From: Brucella pseudogrignonensis
Lineage (GTDB): Bacteria > Pseudomonadota > Alphaproteobacteria > Rhizobiales > Rhizobiaceae
Assembly: GCF_032190615.1 (NCBI RefSeq)
Contig: NZ_JAVLAT010000001.1
Span: 1,930,501 to 1,994,500, forward strand
Reading direction: 5' to 3'
DNA: 64,000 nucleotides
The stretch's first letter is position 1. Each line of letters starts with the position of its first letter. Positions 17,377 through 25,291 of the stretch are shown one piece after another. The notes under the pieces were generated by a model. It saw only the letters and a program-made list of their open reading frames with translations, was not told the DNA's origin and did not search any database. The position numbers and the translations under genes were made by a program.

Positions 17377-18669
17377 ATGTTCAGGACTCGCGATAAGCTT
17401 GAAGAGATTTTATCAAAGTTGGAGACACGCATCAGCAGCGAGCGCGTTTTCAGCCGCATTTATGCTAGCGCAGCCACTACAGAAGCTAGCGCGTCTGACG
17501 AGCGTCGTAATCTTGGGCGACTTGTTGGTCCGCTGGATGGTCGGATCATTTCGATCAAAGACTTGTTCGATAACAAAGGCGAGCCGACACTCGCTGGCTC
17601 TATTGTACGCAGAACTGCTGCGGTCGCGAGCGAAGACGCCGTAATCGTCGAGCGTTTAAGGGCAGCGGGTGCAGTCATTATTGGCAAAACGCATATGACT
17701 GAATTTGCGTTTACCGCCGTGGGCTTAAACCCGCATTATGGCGTGCCTGCAAATGCAATTGATCCGCACTATGTGCCGGGTGGTTCATCCTCAGGGGCAG
17801 CTGTCTCGGTCGCAGAAGGCACAAGTGAGATCGCTATCGGGTCCGACACGGGCGGATCAGTGCGGATTCCCGCCGCCCTGAACGGGCTGGTTGGCTTCAA
17901 ACCCACTGCAAATCGAATTCCGCTGCGTGGTGTTTTTCCATTGGCACCTTCGCTTGATTCGATTGGCCCAATCGCCCAAACGGTCGCGGATTGTATTCTT
18001 GCAGATTCGGTAATGGCGGGAGATGAGTCAGTTTTACCAGTACCAAGGGCTTTGGACACATTAACGGTTGGCTTGCCGGAGGGTATGCTGCTTGCCGATA
18101 TGGACTCGGACGTTTGTGATGCTTTCAAGCGCAGCCTTAAGATGCTTCAGGAGGCGGGGGCTCGGATCGTTTCATTTGAGTTGAATGATCTCATTCTTGA
18201 ATTACGGAAGGCTGCTTCCATTGGCTCGATTGCGGCCCTTGAAGCGAGCCATATCCATGCGGATACATGGTTGAAAGATCCTGACGCCAACGTCGACGAA
18301 CGTGTGAAACATACACTCGCAAAACGTCTGAAAGTGTCCGAAAAAGACTATCACAGCCTTATGCAGACACGGCAAAGATTGATTGCTGAAATGAATCGGC
18401 GGCTTGCAGGTATAGATTTCTTGGTGACGCCGACAACGCCAATCGTTGCACCGACCATTGCGTCAGTTATTGACGATCCTGTCGCGTATGAGCGCGTTGA
18501 AGACCTACTCTTGCGTAACACGCAGATCGCTAACCAGTTCGATCTTTGCAGTATAACGCTGCCAATGCCGGTAACTGGAATGCCAGTTGGGCTTATGCTA
18601 ACGGCGCGCAACAGCGCGGATAAGGAATTGCTCGCCGCCGCACTTTCTGTCGAAAAACTATTAAGCTGA
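17377..18669 (+). CDS. amidase signature-family hydrolase
   Basis: 430-residue Ser-cisSer-Lys hydrolase. The catalytic lysine lies in IISIKDLFD (about residue 61), the cis-serine in GGSSSGAAVSV (about 137) and the nucleophile in GSDTGGSVRIPA (about 158). It resembles GatA but is alone, without gatB or gatC, and is shorter than typical GatA, so a small-amide substrate is more likely. It overlaps the convergent sufE gene by 9 bases. Confidence 0.9.
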   Translation: MFRTRDKLEEILSKLETRISSERVFSRIYASAATTEASASDERRNLGRLVGPLDGRIISIKDLFDNKGEPTLAGSIVRRTAAVASEDAVIVERLRAAGAVIIGKTHMTEFAFTAVGLNPHYGVPANAIDPHYVPGGSSSGAAVSVAEGTSEIAIGSDTGGSVRIPAALNGLVGFKPTANRIPLRGVFPLAPSLDSIGPIAQTVADCILADSVMAGDESVLPVPRALDTLTVGLPEGMLLADMDSDVCDAFKRSLKMLQEAGARIVSFELNDLILELRKAASIGSIAALEASHIHADTWLKDPDANVDERVKHTLAKRLKVSEKDYHSLMQTRQRLIAEMNRRLAGIDFLVTPTTPIVAPTIASVIDDPVAYERVEDLLLRNTQIANQFDLCSITLPMPVTGMPVGLMLTARNSADKELLAAALSVEKLLS

Positions 18670-19086
18670 TGCTTTGAGTGCCTCTGCATCGCGACGGATA
18701 CGCGCCACCATCGAGCGCAAACCATTGGAGCGCTGCGGTGTCAGATGTTCATCCAAACCCAGCTTCTTGAGAACCTCTTCCGGGTCAGATGCCACGATTT
18801 CGGATGCTTTGCGCCCCGAATAAAAGGCGAGCACGATGGCTACCAGACCACGCACGATATGCGCGTCGGAATCACCAAGGAAATCAATAATCGGGTCAGA
18901 ACCTTCATGCGGAATGGTTTTGAGCCAGACCTGACTAACACAACCCTGAACTTTGTGCGCAGCATCGCGAGCATCGTCGGGATAGGCGGGGAGTTCTTTC
19001 CCGAGATCAATCACATAGCGATAGCGATCTTCCCAATCGTCGAGAAATTCGAAGTCGGAAATGATGCTGTCGATTGTCGTGGTCAT
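18661..19086 (-). CDS. sufE: SufE-type cysteine desulfurase activator
   Basis: 141-residue sulfur acceptor that takes persulfide from a SufS-type desulfurase for Fe-S cluster assembly. The catalytic cysteine is C49 in HKVQGCVSQVW, followed by FLGDSDAHIVRGLVAIVLAFYSG and the C-terminal LTPQRSNGLRSMVARIRRDA, all family hallmarks. No suf genes are adjacent; a stand-alone sufE is common in rhizobia. Confidence 0.92.
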   Translation of the reverse strand: MTTTIDSIISDFEFLDDWEDRYRYVIDLGKELPAYPDDARDAAHKVQGCVSQVWLKTIPHEGSDPIIDFLGDSDAHIVRGLVAIVLAFYSGRKASEIVASDPEEVLKKLGLDEHLTPQRSNGLRSMVARIRRDAEALKASA

Positions 19087-19159
19087 GCTATCTGCTCAAG
19101 TTGGGTCACTGTTCGCTTGTCTATATAAGGACAAAGCGCGCGAACGTCACCCCAAACCA

Positions 19160-19615
19160 TCAATTGTGCGAGGGAATTGCGCCCGTTGTTGAGCGATCAA
19201 GTGCCCGAAGCACTTCAGCGCGGGGAGTAGGGACCGGGATTTTCGAAATCGCATGCTGCGCTGGCTGAACCGCAGGTTCTGGCAAGGTTGATGTTGCGGT
19301 TGCGGGCTTTGTGCCAAAACGGTCACTTAGATATTCAAGCACACCGCCAGTGCGTTCCATTGCGCCGCTTGCGGCATTGGACAGAAAAGATGCGCCGTTT
19401 TCGCACAGTGAAGGGTTGTTTACGCAGAGCTTGCCGAGTTCCAGCGCGGTTTTTCCATTTGAAAGCAGCTGGTCGATTTGGTCCGGTTCAGTCTTGGATG
19501 CTGCACTAACTGGTTTCTGAGCTGGTGTGTTTTCGTCATTCGCAGGGAAAAAGTGCGGCATTATCATAAATGCCAGCGACAGCCAGATTGCGGATTTGAT
19601 GAGAAAACGGATCAT
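19160..19615 (-). CDS. DUF5330-type membrane-anchored protein
   Basis: 151-residue protein with one N-terminal membrane segment (IRFLIKSAIWLSLAFMIMPHFF) and a periplasmic part. A conserved-looking block reads LELGKLCVNNPSLCENGASFLSNA with two cysteines, and the C-terminal third is proline-rich and low complexity. Similar proteins are known as DUF5330 in rhizobia. Function unknown. Confidence 0.75.
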   Translation of the reverse strand: MIRFLIKSAIWLSLAFMIMPHFFPANDENTPAQKPVSAASKTEPDQIDQLLSNGKTALELGKLCVNNPSLCENGASFLSNAASGAMERTGGVLEYLSDRFGTKPATATSTLPEPAVQPAQHAISKIPVPTPRAEVLRALDRSTTGAIPSHN

Positions 19616-19920
19616 TGCTCTCGAATGTGTTGGCCGGGATTGGCAAAAACATTCTTCACTAAAATTGAAAAGATTCCGTAACCGAGAGAATCAAAGGTTT
19701 CGAGTGTCACTTCACGGCTAAGCGGTTCGGCATAGCATCTGTTTCATCCACCTTCTGTTTACCATAGTGGGAAAACTCTGGCTCGAGACTGTCAGATTTC
19801 GCATCAATCCGCTCATCGCGGCTTTGTTTTATCGTTTCTTTAAAGCCTCGGCTGCATTCTGCTATCAACAGGCCAATCCCTGATGGATGTGCCGAACGAG
19901 TATTGAGTGAGTAAGGCAAG
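19616..19920. other. intergenic region upstream of the DivJ-like kinase
   Basis: 305 bases separating the divergent DUF5330 and histidine kinase genes. I see no convincing ORF and no TTAA-N7-TTAA site. An 84-codon minus-strand ORF here reads like a shadow. Confidence 0.45.
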
Positions 19921-21759
19921 TTGAGCGCCATTCTTTTGAACGCAGCGGAGAAAGCAGGCACGAAAGTTCAGGCGCTTGCGCGTTTTTATGAACGTTTTTG
20001 CCAGCGCTGGACAGATCGTTCAGATGCTTCTGCGATTCGCATCGTTGGTTCGTTCATGCTTTTGCCGGTGCTGCTGTTTATAACAGTTTGTGCATCGGGT
20101 ATTGCAAATGACTTTGCGACATTCGCCGTACTCGCAGCAAGTTTCGCCGGCGTTGCGATGATATTCTGCGCTTTGAGCCTGATGGGCGTCAATGCTGCTG
20201 TTCTTGGAACGCTGAATTTTGCCGCATACGGCGCTGGTCTTGGCACAATCGCAGCACTTACCAATGGCAGTAGCATCGTGCTCTGGGTGATGGCGGCAGC
20301 CTTTCCATTCGAAGCATGGCTGGTTAGCCGTAAACCACTTGCGGCACTCGCAGCTGTTGGTGCGACGGCTCTCATTTTCGGTGCTGCTGGTCTTTCTGTC
20401 GCGAGCATGTCGTCCGCTGCACTCATCATTTCTCTCGTCTACATAACAAGCCTTATTGCTCGGAGTTCAACGGTTCGAACAGTGGTGGTTTCGGTACCAG
20501 AAGTTTCGCCAAAGCCTGTTGTAGCGGCTGGTGACATTGTGATGACACTCGACGCTGAAGGTATTGTTTTCGAAATCGAAAGTGCGTCCGCGGCATCTCT
20601 TGGTGTTCAGCCTGCAATGTTGGAAGGCGTTGCATTGCTTGACCGCGTTCACGTCGCTGATCGCGTCCAATATGTTTCTTTGCTTGCTGAACTACGCTCT
20701 GGTCGTAACGCGCGTCCTGCCGATGTGCGCCTTCGCACAGTTGAAGACGGCAATACTGTTTTCTTGTCATTCCGCATGGAAGGTTTTGCAAAGAATGGCA
20801 TGATCACGCTGGTTGGGCGTTCGCTGGAAGGTGAGCATCGGCTGCTTGAAGAAATTACAGCATTGAAAGCTGAGCTTGAAGCAGAACGTATTGGCAAGGG
20901 TCGTCTGCTGGCAACCGTCAGCCATGAGCTGCGTACCCCGCTTAATTCGATCATCGGTTTCTCGGATATGCTTACGCATGAAATGGGCTGCCAGTTGCAG
21001 GATGAAAAGCAGCGCGAATATGCGGGGCTTATCCATAAGTCTGGTCACTATTTGTTGGAGCTGGTCAACTCCGTTCTCGATAATTCCAAGCTTGAAACCG
21101 GCACTTATCGGATTGAACCGCAGAGCTTTGCTTTCCGCGAAGCCGCTGATTTGTGCGCGTCGGTTATGCTGCCACAGGCCGAAAAGAAGGGCATCGCTTT
21201 CTGCCATCGTGTGAATACGACGACCGGTGATGTGGTCGCAGATCGCCGTGCGGTTCAGCAGGTTTTACTCAATCTGGCAGCCAATGCTGTGAAGTTCACG
21301 CCGTCGGGTGGTTGCGTCACCATTGATGCATCGCGCGTTGTGATTGATGGGCGACCGCAGCTCGAAATCGTTGTTGCAGATACAGGAATTGGCATTGAGC
21401 CGGAAGATATGCAGCGCATCGGATCGCCATTCGTGCGAGCAGATAATCAATATACGCGCGCGCAAGAGGGAACAGGCCTTGGCCTTTCGGTGGTCCGGGG
21501 ATTGGTAGAGCTGCATCAGGGCTCAATGAATATTAAAAGCTGTGTGGGCGAAGGAACAGTTGTGACTGTTCATCTGCCGGTTGCAGGCCCGCAGAAACTA
21601 TTTGATCAGGATTCTTTGGGAGAAGAAGACCAACAGCAACTTGGCACGGTCATCGATATGCACCGTCACCAGGGAGAACGGAACAATGAGTGGCACAAAG
21701 ACGAAAACCGTGAACAGAGCAAGACGCGGATCGACGCGCAAGCCCGCAAAACGGCCTAG
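19921..21759 (+). CDS. membrane PAS-domain sensor histidine kinase, DivJ-like
   Basis: 612-residue hybrid-free histidine kinase. About six membrane segments occupy residues 40-190. A PAS-like domain follows (about 205-310), then HisKA with [17 protein letters not shown] (histidine near 335), then an ATPase domain with NLAANAVKFT, DTGIGIEP and GTGLGLSVVRG (about 517). Six membrane helices plus PAS plus a PleC/DivJ-type H-box match DivJ, which phosphorylates DivK and PleD in the cell cycle. The start is a TTG after AAGG. Its 3' end overlaps the next gene by 74 bases. Orthology to DivJ is inferred from architecture. Confidence 0.78.
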   Translation: MSAILLNAAEKAGTKVQALARFYERFCQRWTDRSDASAIRIVGSFMLLPVLLFITVCASGIANDFATFAVLAASFAGVAMIFCALSLMGVNAAVLGTLNFAAYGAGLGTIAALTNGSSIVLWVMAAAFPFEAWLVSRKPLAALAAVGATALIFGAAGLSVASMSSAALIISLVYITSLIARSSTVRTVVVSVPEVSPKPVVAAGDIVMTLDAEGIVFEIESASAASLGVQPAMLEGVALLDRVHVADRVQYVSLLAELRSGRNARPADVRLRTVEDGNTVFLSFRMEGFAKNGMITLVGRSLEGEHRLLEEITALKAELEAERIGKGRLLATVSHELRTPLNSIIGFSDMLTHEMGCQLQDEKQREYAGLIHKSGHYLLELVNSVLDNSKLETGTYRIEPQSFAFREAADLCASVMLPQAEKKGIAFCHRVNTTTGDVVADRRAVQQVLLNLAANAVKFTPSGGCVTIDASRVVIDGRPQLEIVVADTGIGIEPEDMQRIGSPFVRADNQYTRAQEGTGLGLSVVRGLVELHQGSMNIKSCVGEGTVVTVHLPVAGPQKLFDQDSLGEEDQQQLGTVIDMHRHQGERNNEWHKDENREQSKTRIDAQARKTA

Positions 21760-22693
21760 TCTCGGACGTCGTCTGCTTCAAGTCTTTTTCAGTTCGGCTT
21801 CGGCGCTAGCGATGTTCGCTGGCAACTTTATCGTGCGCAACCCTGTGCTGACTGGAGGCGCAACGGCTTTTGCAGTCGTTATGGGCTTTGTTTCGGCGAA
21901 TGCGCTTTGGTATCAGCCTGAAGCACATAATGCTGTCTTCTTCAAAACCCGTAAGGACTTTGTCTTCAAGGCGACGCCACGCGCCTATCTGCCCGGAACC
22001 GCTCCTGACCATAAGCAGGAAGCGTCAGCGAACGTTCAGCCTGTTGAAACGCTAACACAAAGTCAGAGAGAAACAGCCGAGATTTCGCCGGATCGCTTGC
22101 AGCTAACCGGCTCAATCGATGAAATGTTGCCCGCACTCGCACCCAATGCAGATGTTGAAATTGCTCGTCTGCAGCAACGATTGCTGACGCTCGGTATCTA
22201 TCAAGGCGCTGTTGACGGCTTTACAGGTCCGCAGACGCGTGAAGCTATTGAGCGCTGGCAGGCATTACAGAAAAAAGTCGGAGCGCCGGCGCAAAGCGGT
22301 GCAGTTACAGCTCCGAAAGAAGATGATGTCGCGAAGCTGATAGATACAGCTGTGCCAACACCACGGCCTCAGCCTGGAATTCAAAAGGTCGAAACATCTG
22401 CAAAGCGTGCGCCTGATCTGGCATCTCTGGAAAGAAAACCCGCGCAGCCCAAGAAGCAGCCAGTTGAATTGGCGGCATTCCAACCGCAGGCAAAAATTTC
22501 TTCGCAGGATATCGTCCGCGTTCAGGCTGGCCTTAAGGCGTTTGGCAATGAAATGGTCAGCGTTGACGGTGTTCCTGGCAAATCGACACAGGATGCTATT
22601 CGCGAGTTTCAGAAACTGTTCAAACTGCCTGTAACTGGCGAAGTTGATGCTGCGTTGATTTCTAAAATGCGCGAAATTGGCCTGATCAGCTGA
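21686..22693 (+). CDS. peptidoglycan-binding domain protein
   Basis: 335-residue protein with a basic N-terminus, one membrane segment (about residues 45-70) and two PG_binding_1 repeats. The first is ARLQQRLLTLGIYQGAVDG near 155-190. The second is VRVQAGLKAFGNEMVSVDG at the C-terminus. A Pro/Gln-rich linker joins them. The ATG at 21686 has GGGAGAACGG upstream and lies inside the preceding kinase gene, so the two are translationally linked. It likely anchors in the inner membrane and contacts the wall. Confidence 0.87.
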   Translation: MSGTKTKTVNRARRGSTRKPAKRPSLGRRLLQVFFSSASALAMFAGNFIVRNPVLTGGATAFAVVMGFVSANALWYQPEAHNAVFFKTRKDFVFKATPRAYLPGTAPDHKQEASANVQPVETLTQSQRETAEISPDRLQLTGSIDEMLPALAPNADVEIARLQQRLLTLGIYQGAVDGFTGPQTREAIERWQALQKKVGAPAQSGAVTAPKEDDVAKLIDTAVPTPRPQPGIQKVETSAKRAPDLASLERKPAQPKKQPVELAAFQPQAKISSQDIVRVQAGLKAFGNEMVSVDGVPGKSTQDAIREFQKLFKLPVTGEVDAALISKMREIGLIS

Positions 22694-22706
22694 TACGGGA
22701 TAAGCT

Positions 22707-23057
22707 ATGCGCCTGACATCGGATTTCTGGGTTTCTGCACTGCTCCGCAAAGTGCAGGGGAACGGCGGCTTTGCTTATTTGGCGCGGCGCGGCTCTAAGG
22801 AAGCGGGGGCGATTTTCATCAAGGTCAGCTCACGCTTGGGCACCTGCGACCTTTATTCACCCGCGCCGCAGACTTCCTATGAAGAAGATAGCGATGGTGA
22901 ACGCATGTTTTTGCGTATTCTTCATAATGTCGATGATCTTAAAGTCAGTGAGCGGATGGAGCGGGAAACCCGTTTTGATCCTGATCTCTGGTTGATCGAG
23001 TTGGAAGATGTAGCCGATCCGACCAATCTTTTCTCAGTCGCTTTGGACGACTTATAG
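22707..23057 (+). CDS. DUF1491 family protein
   Basis: 116-residue soluble protein with the DUF1491 pattern: MRLTSDFWVSALLRKVQGNGG at the start, then RGSKEAGAIFIKV and DPDLWLIELED near the end. Widely conserved in alphaproteobacteria, function unknown. It follows the peptidoglycan-binding gene by 13 bases and overlaps the convergent DUF2336 gene by 6 bases. Confidence 0.88.
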   Translation: MRLTSDFWVSALLRKVQGNGGFAYLARRGSKEAGAIFIKVSSRLGTCDLYSPAPQTSYEEDSDGERMFLRILHNVDDLKVSERMERETRFDPDLWLIELEDVADPTNLFSVALDDL

Positions 23058-24029
23058 GCTGCTTCGAATAGAGGCAGAATCGACATCCGCAGCCGTAACC
23101 ATCTCGCGCAATTTGCTGCGCAATGCTTTTGACATGTCGTCAGCTTTCCAGCGACGGACGAGCATGACAGCTTTTTCCTGATCAATTGAACGATAGATAT
23201 GAATAAATTCGCGCAAGCCATCACGATCAGCGGCAACTGGTCCGAGGACTGCCGACATAATCATGAAACATTCGGATGCCGACATGCCGAGCGCGCGCAA
23301 GGCTATCGGCAGATGTGAGTCCGGCCATTTTCCGATGATACGATCGGCACGATCAAAAGACACATCCAGCGAATCAGCGAGAGCAGTGCGGAAAATCTGA
23401 TCATCAATCAGAAGCGCTGTATCAATCAGGTGTTCCGGTGTCGCAAGCGCGCCGGGATTGAAAAAAGAGACTTGTGGTGCTTCTTCGCCCGCGCGTTCAT
23501 CCTCATTGACATCCGAAAAGCTGACCGACTTCCCTGTTTCAATGCCAGCAAGGTTCTCTTGTAAAGCAAGCAGACGGTCGATCACGGCATCATTGAAGCT
23601 GCGCAACACACCTTTGAGCAGAGGGTCGCCCGACTGCCTGCGTGCGATGGCACGGGCATGCGCAAGTCCATTTTTGCTGATAATATCGAGAAGGTCTTGA
23701 GGCCTTAAAGCTGCCGAGCGTAGTAAAACCGGCGCAGATATTTCAACAGGCTCATTAGCCAGAGCGAGGACCAGACGACGCGGCGCATCTTCGATTTGTG
23801 CAATCGCATTGGCTGCTTGTCGTTTGCCACGCAAAGTGGCGCGATCAAGAAGCGGGAATGCGAGATCTTCAAGCTGATGGGCGTCTTGTCTGCCGGGGCG
23901 CGTCAAAGAGGCAAACGCAGCTATTGCAGCGACCAGAAGGTCGTCCGCTTTGCTGCCATCAGCTCTCGAATTTGACTGGTTCCGATTGCCTGAAATCTCT
24001 TCCAGAACGCGGAACTGATCGTTTGTCAC
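23052..24029 (-). CDS. DUF2336 domain protein
   Basis: 325-residue, mostly helical cytoplasmic protein typical of DUF2336. These are HEAT-like repeats with the signature of stacked segments such as LALANEPVEISAPVLLRSAALRPQDLLDII and HARAIARR. The GTG at 24029 with GGAG about 9 bases upstream is the likely start. The family is alphaproteobacterial; members have been linked to signalling or stress, but no activity is demonstrable here. Confidence 0.83.
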   Translation of the reverse strand: MTNDQFRVLEEISGNRNQSNSRADGSKADDLLVAAIAAFASLTRPGRQDAHQLEDLAFPLLDRATLRGKRQAANAIAQIEDAPRRLVLALANEPVEISAPVLLRSAALRPQDLLDIISKNGLAHARAIARRQSGDPLLKGVLRSFNDAVIDRLLALQENLAGIETGKSVSFSDVNEDERAGEEAPQVSFFNPGALATPEHLIDTALLIDDQIFRTALADSLDVSFDRADRIIGKWPDSHLPIALRALGMSASECFMIMSAVLGPVAADRDGLREFIHIYRSIDQEKAVMLVRRWKADDMSKALRSKLREMVTAADVDSASIRSSL

Positions 24030-24152
24030 GCAGGGTACTCCGGTAGGCAAAAACTATGAACGCGGCCTGCCGCATGTCGGCGTAATGGATAATAATTATG
24101 AAGCCTTAGCAACTCATTAACCGTGCGCGAGAAAGCATCTGTTTTGAGACAG

Positions 24153-24695
24153 TTAACTTGCCTCATAAGTTGAACAACGCGCTTGATTGAAGAAACTTTG
24201 CAGCTGCTGGGTCCAACTTTCATCAGGAACGAAGCTGCGTAGAACAACTGCACCTTCGCTAATATCCTGTTCGATAATGATCGACCGACCATCATTCTGA
24301 ATGCCTTCTGAGCGCAGCGCAGCAATACCGATTGGATCAGCAATAATCAGATCGAGCTGTCGGTCACCGGCGACACTATCATTCAAACTGTAAAGATTGT
24401 CGCCATTTGGTGCATAAATGGAGAGCGACCAGAAGGGCAGGTTACCTTTCGTCGTGATATGCACAGGGCCATCCGTCAAATCGAACCGGCACGCAGCCTG
24501 CTCCATTAAAGGGTCCTGGTCACTTACAAGGCCGGATGTATCGGAGAGCACATGGAAGCGATAGGCGTCACCGAGCGTTTCGAGATGTGACCATGCGTTT
24601 TTGCTCGAATAAAAGGGCACCAGCAGCAAGACGGCGATATGCACAATCGCCGCACCAACCACACCAAGAAGAAGCAGGCGCAGGACTTTAGTCAC
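24153..24695 (-). CDS. DUF1254 domain membrane-anchored protein
   Basis: 180-residue protein with an N-terminal membrane anchor (VLRLLLLGVVGAAIVHIAVLLLV) and a periplasmic DUF1254-type domain (SLSIYAPNGDNLYSLND). Its start overlaps the end of the DUF1214 gene by 8 bases. DUF1254 and DUF1214 are commonly fused or adjacent, implying one functional unit. Function unknown. Confidence 0.83.
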   Translation of the reverse strand: MTKVLRLLLLGVVGAAIVHIAVLLLVPFYSSKNAWSHLETLGDAYRFHVLSDTSGLVSDQDPLMEQAACRFDLTDGPVHITTKGNLPFWSLSIYAPNGDNLYSLNDSVAGDRQLDLIIADPIGIAALRSEGIQNDGRSIIIEQDISEGAVVLRSFVPDESWTQQLQSFFNQARCSTYEAS

Positions 24696-25284
24696 GGCAC
24701 GCCTCCGTGTTCGCTAGGGGCGTGATGCGCGGCATAACAAGATCAACCAGACCGGAAGAACTGGCGGCGGGCGTATCATAGAGTGTCATGACCAACACAA
24801 AATTGCCTGCGTCTTCCACGGGTAACCAGTTATCAGGGCTGGCGTCGGGGCTGATGGTAATTTTCACGCTGCCGTCGTGTTCATACAGCACCTCGCGCGA
24901 GTGCAAGGCTGGTTGCAAACCCGCGCGTGGTTTTATCGGTTCAAGATCGGTATTGGCGGGATAAAGTGTCCAGAACCGTGCAGAAGGAGTGAAACCGCTC
25001 AAGCTATAGCTGCATCCCCGTCGTAATTCGCGTCCGTTGCTATCCCGGCGCGCATAAAAGGGGAGGCCTTCGGCGGTGCCAAGTGCGAGATAGGCTTTGC
25101 GCGCTGCGCGGGCTTTCGAATAAGGGTCTGCCTCTGTGGTTCCAGCAGCTGGATAAGCATTCCATGCGCCGAGCTGCAACTCACCGAAGCCATCGAAATG
25201 ATCCAACGCATAATCGGTTGCCCATATGCCGCCGCCAAGCGCAATAACGAGTACCGTAATGACTTTGAGGATTGTTTTCAGCAT
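24688..25284 (-). CDS. DUF1214 domain membrane-anchored protein
   Basis: 198-residue protein with an N-terminal anchor (LKVITVLVIALGGGIWATDYAL) and a periplasmic DUF1214 domain containing LPFYARRDSNGRELRRGCSY, SARFWTLYP and NWLPVEDAGNFVLVMTLYDTP. The start MLKTILKV at 25284 lies 7 bases after the penicillin-binding protein stop, so the three minus-strand genes form an operon. Confidence 0.85.
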   Translation of the reverse strand: MLKTILKVITVLVIALGGGIWATDYALDHFDGFGELQLGAWNAYPAAGTTEADPYSKARAARKAYLALGTAEGLPFYARRDSNGRELRRGCSYSLSGFTPSARFWTLYPANTDLEPIKPRAGLQPALHSREVLYEHDGSVKITISPDASPDNWLPVEDAGNFVLVMTLYDTPAASSSGLVDLVMPRITPLANTEACRD

Positions 25285-25291
25285 TCTGATC

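Noticed and set aside
19707..19961. An 84-codon minus-strand ORF across the DivJ-like start
   Set aside because: No ribosome binding site, domain or signal; it overlaps the better-supported kinase start antisense.
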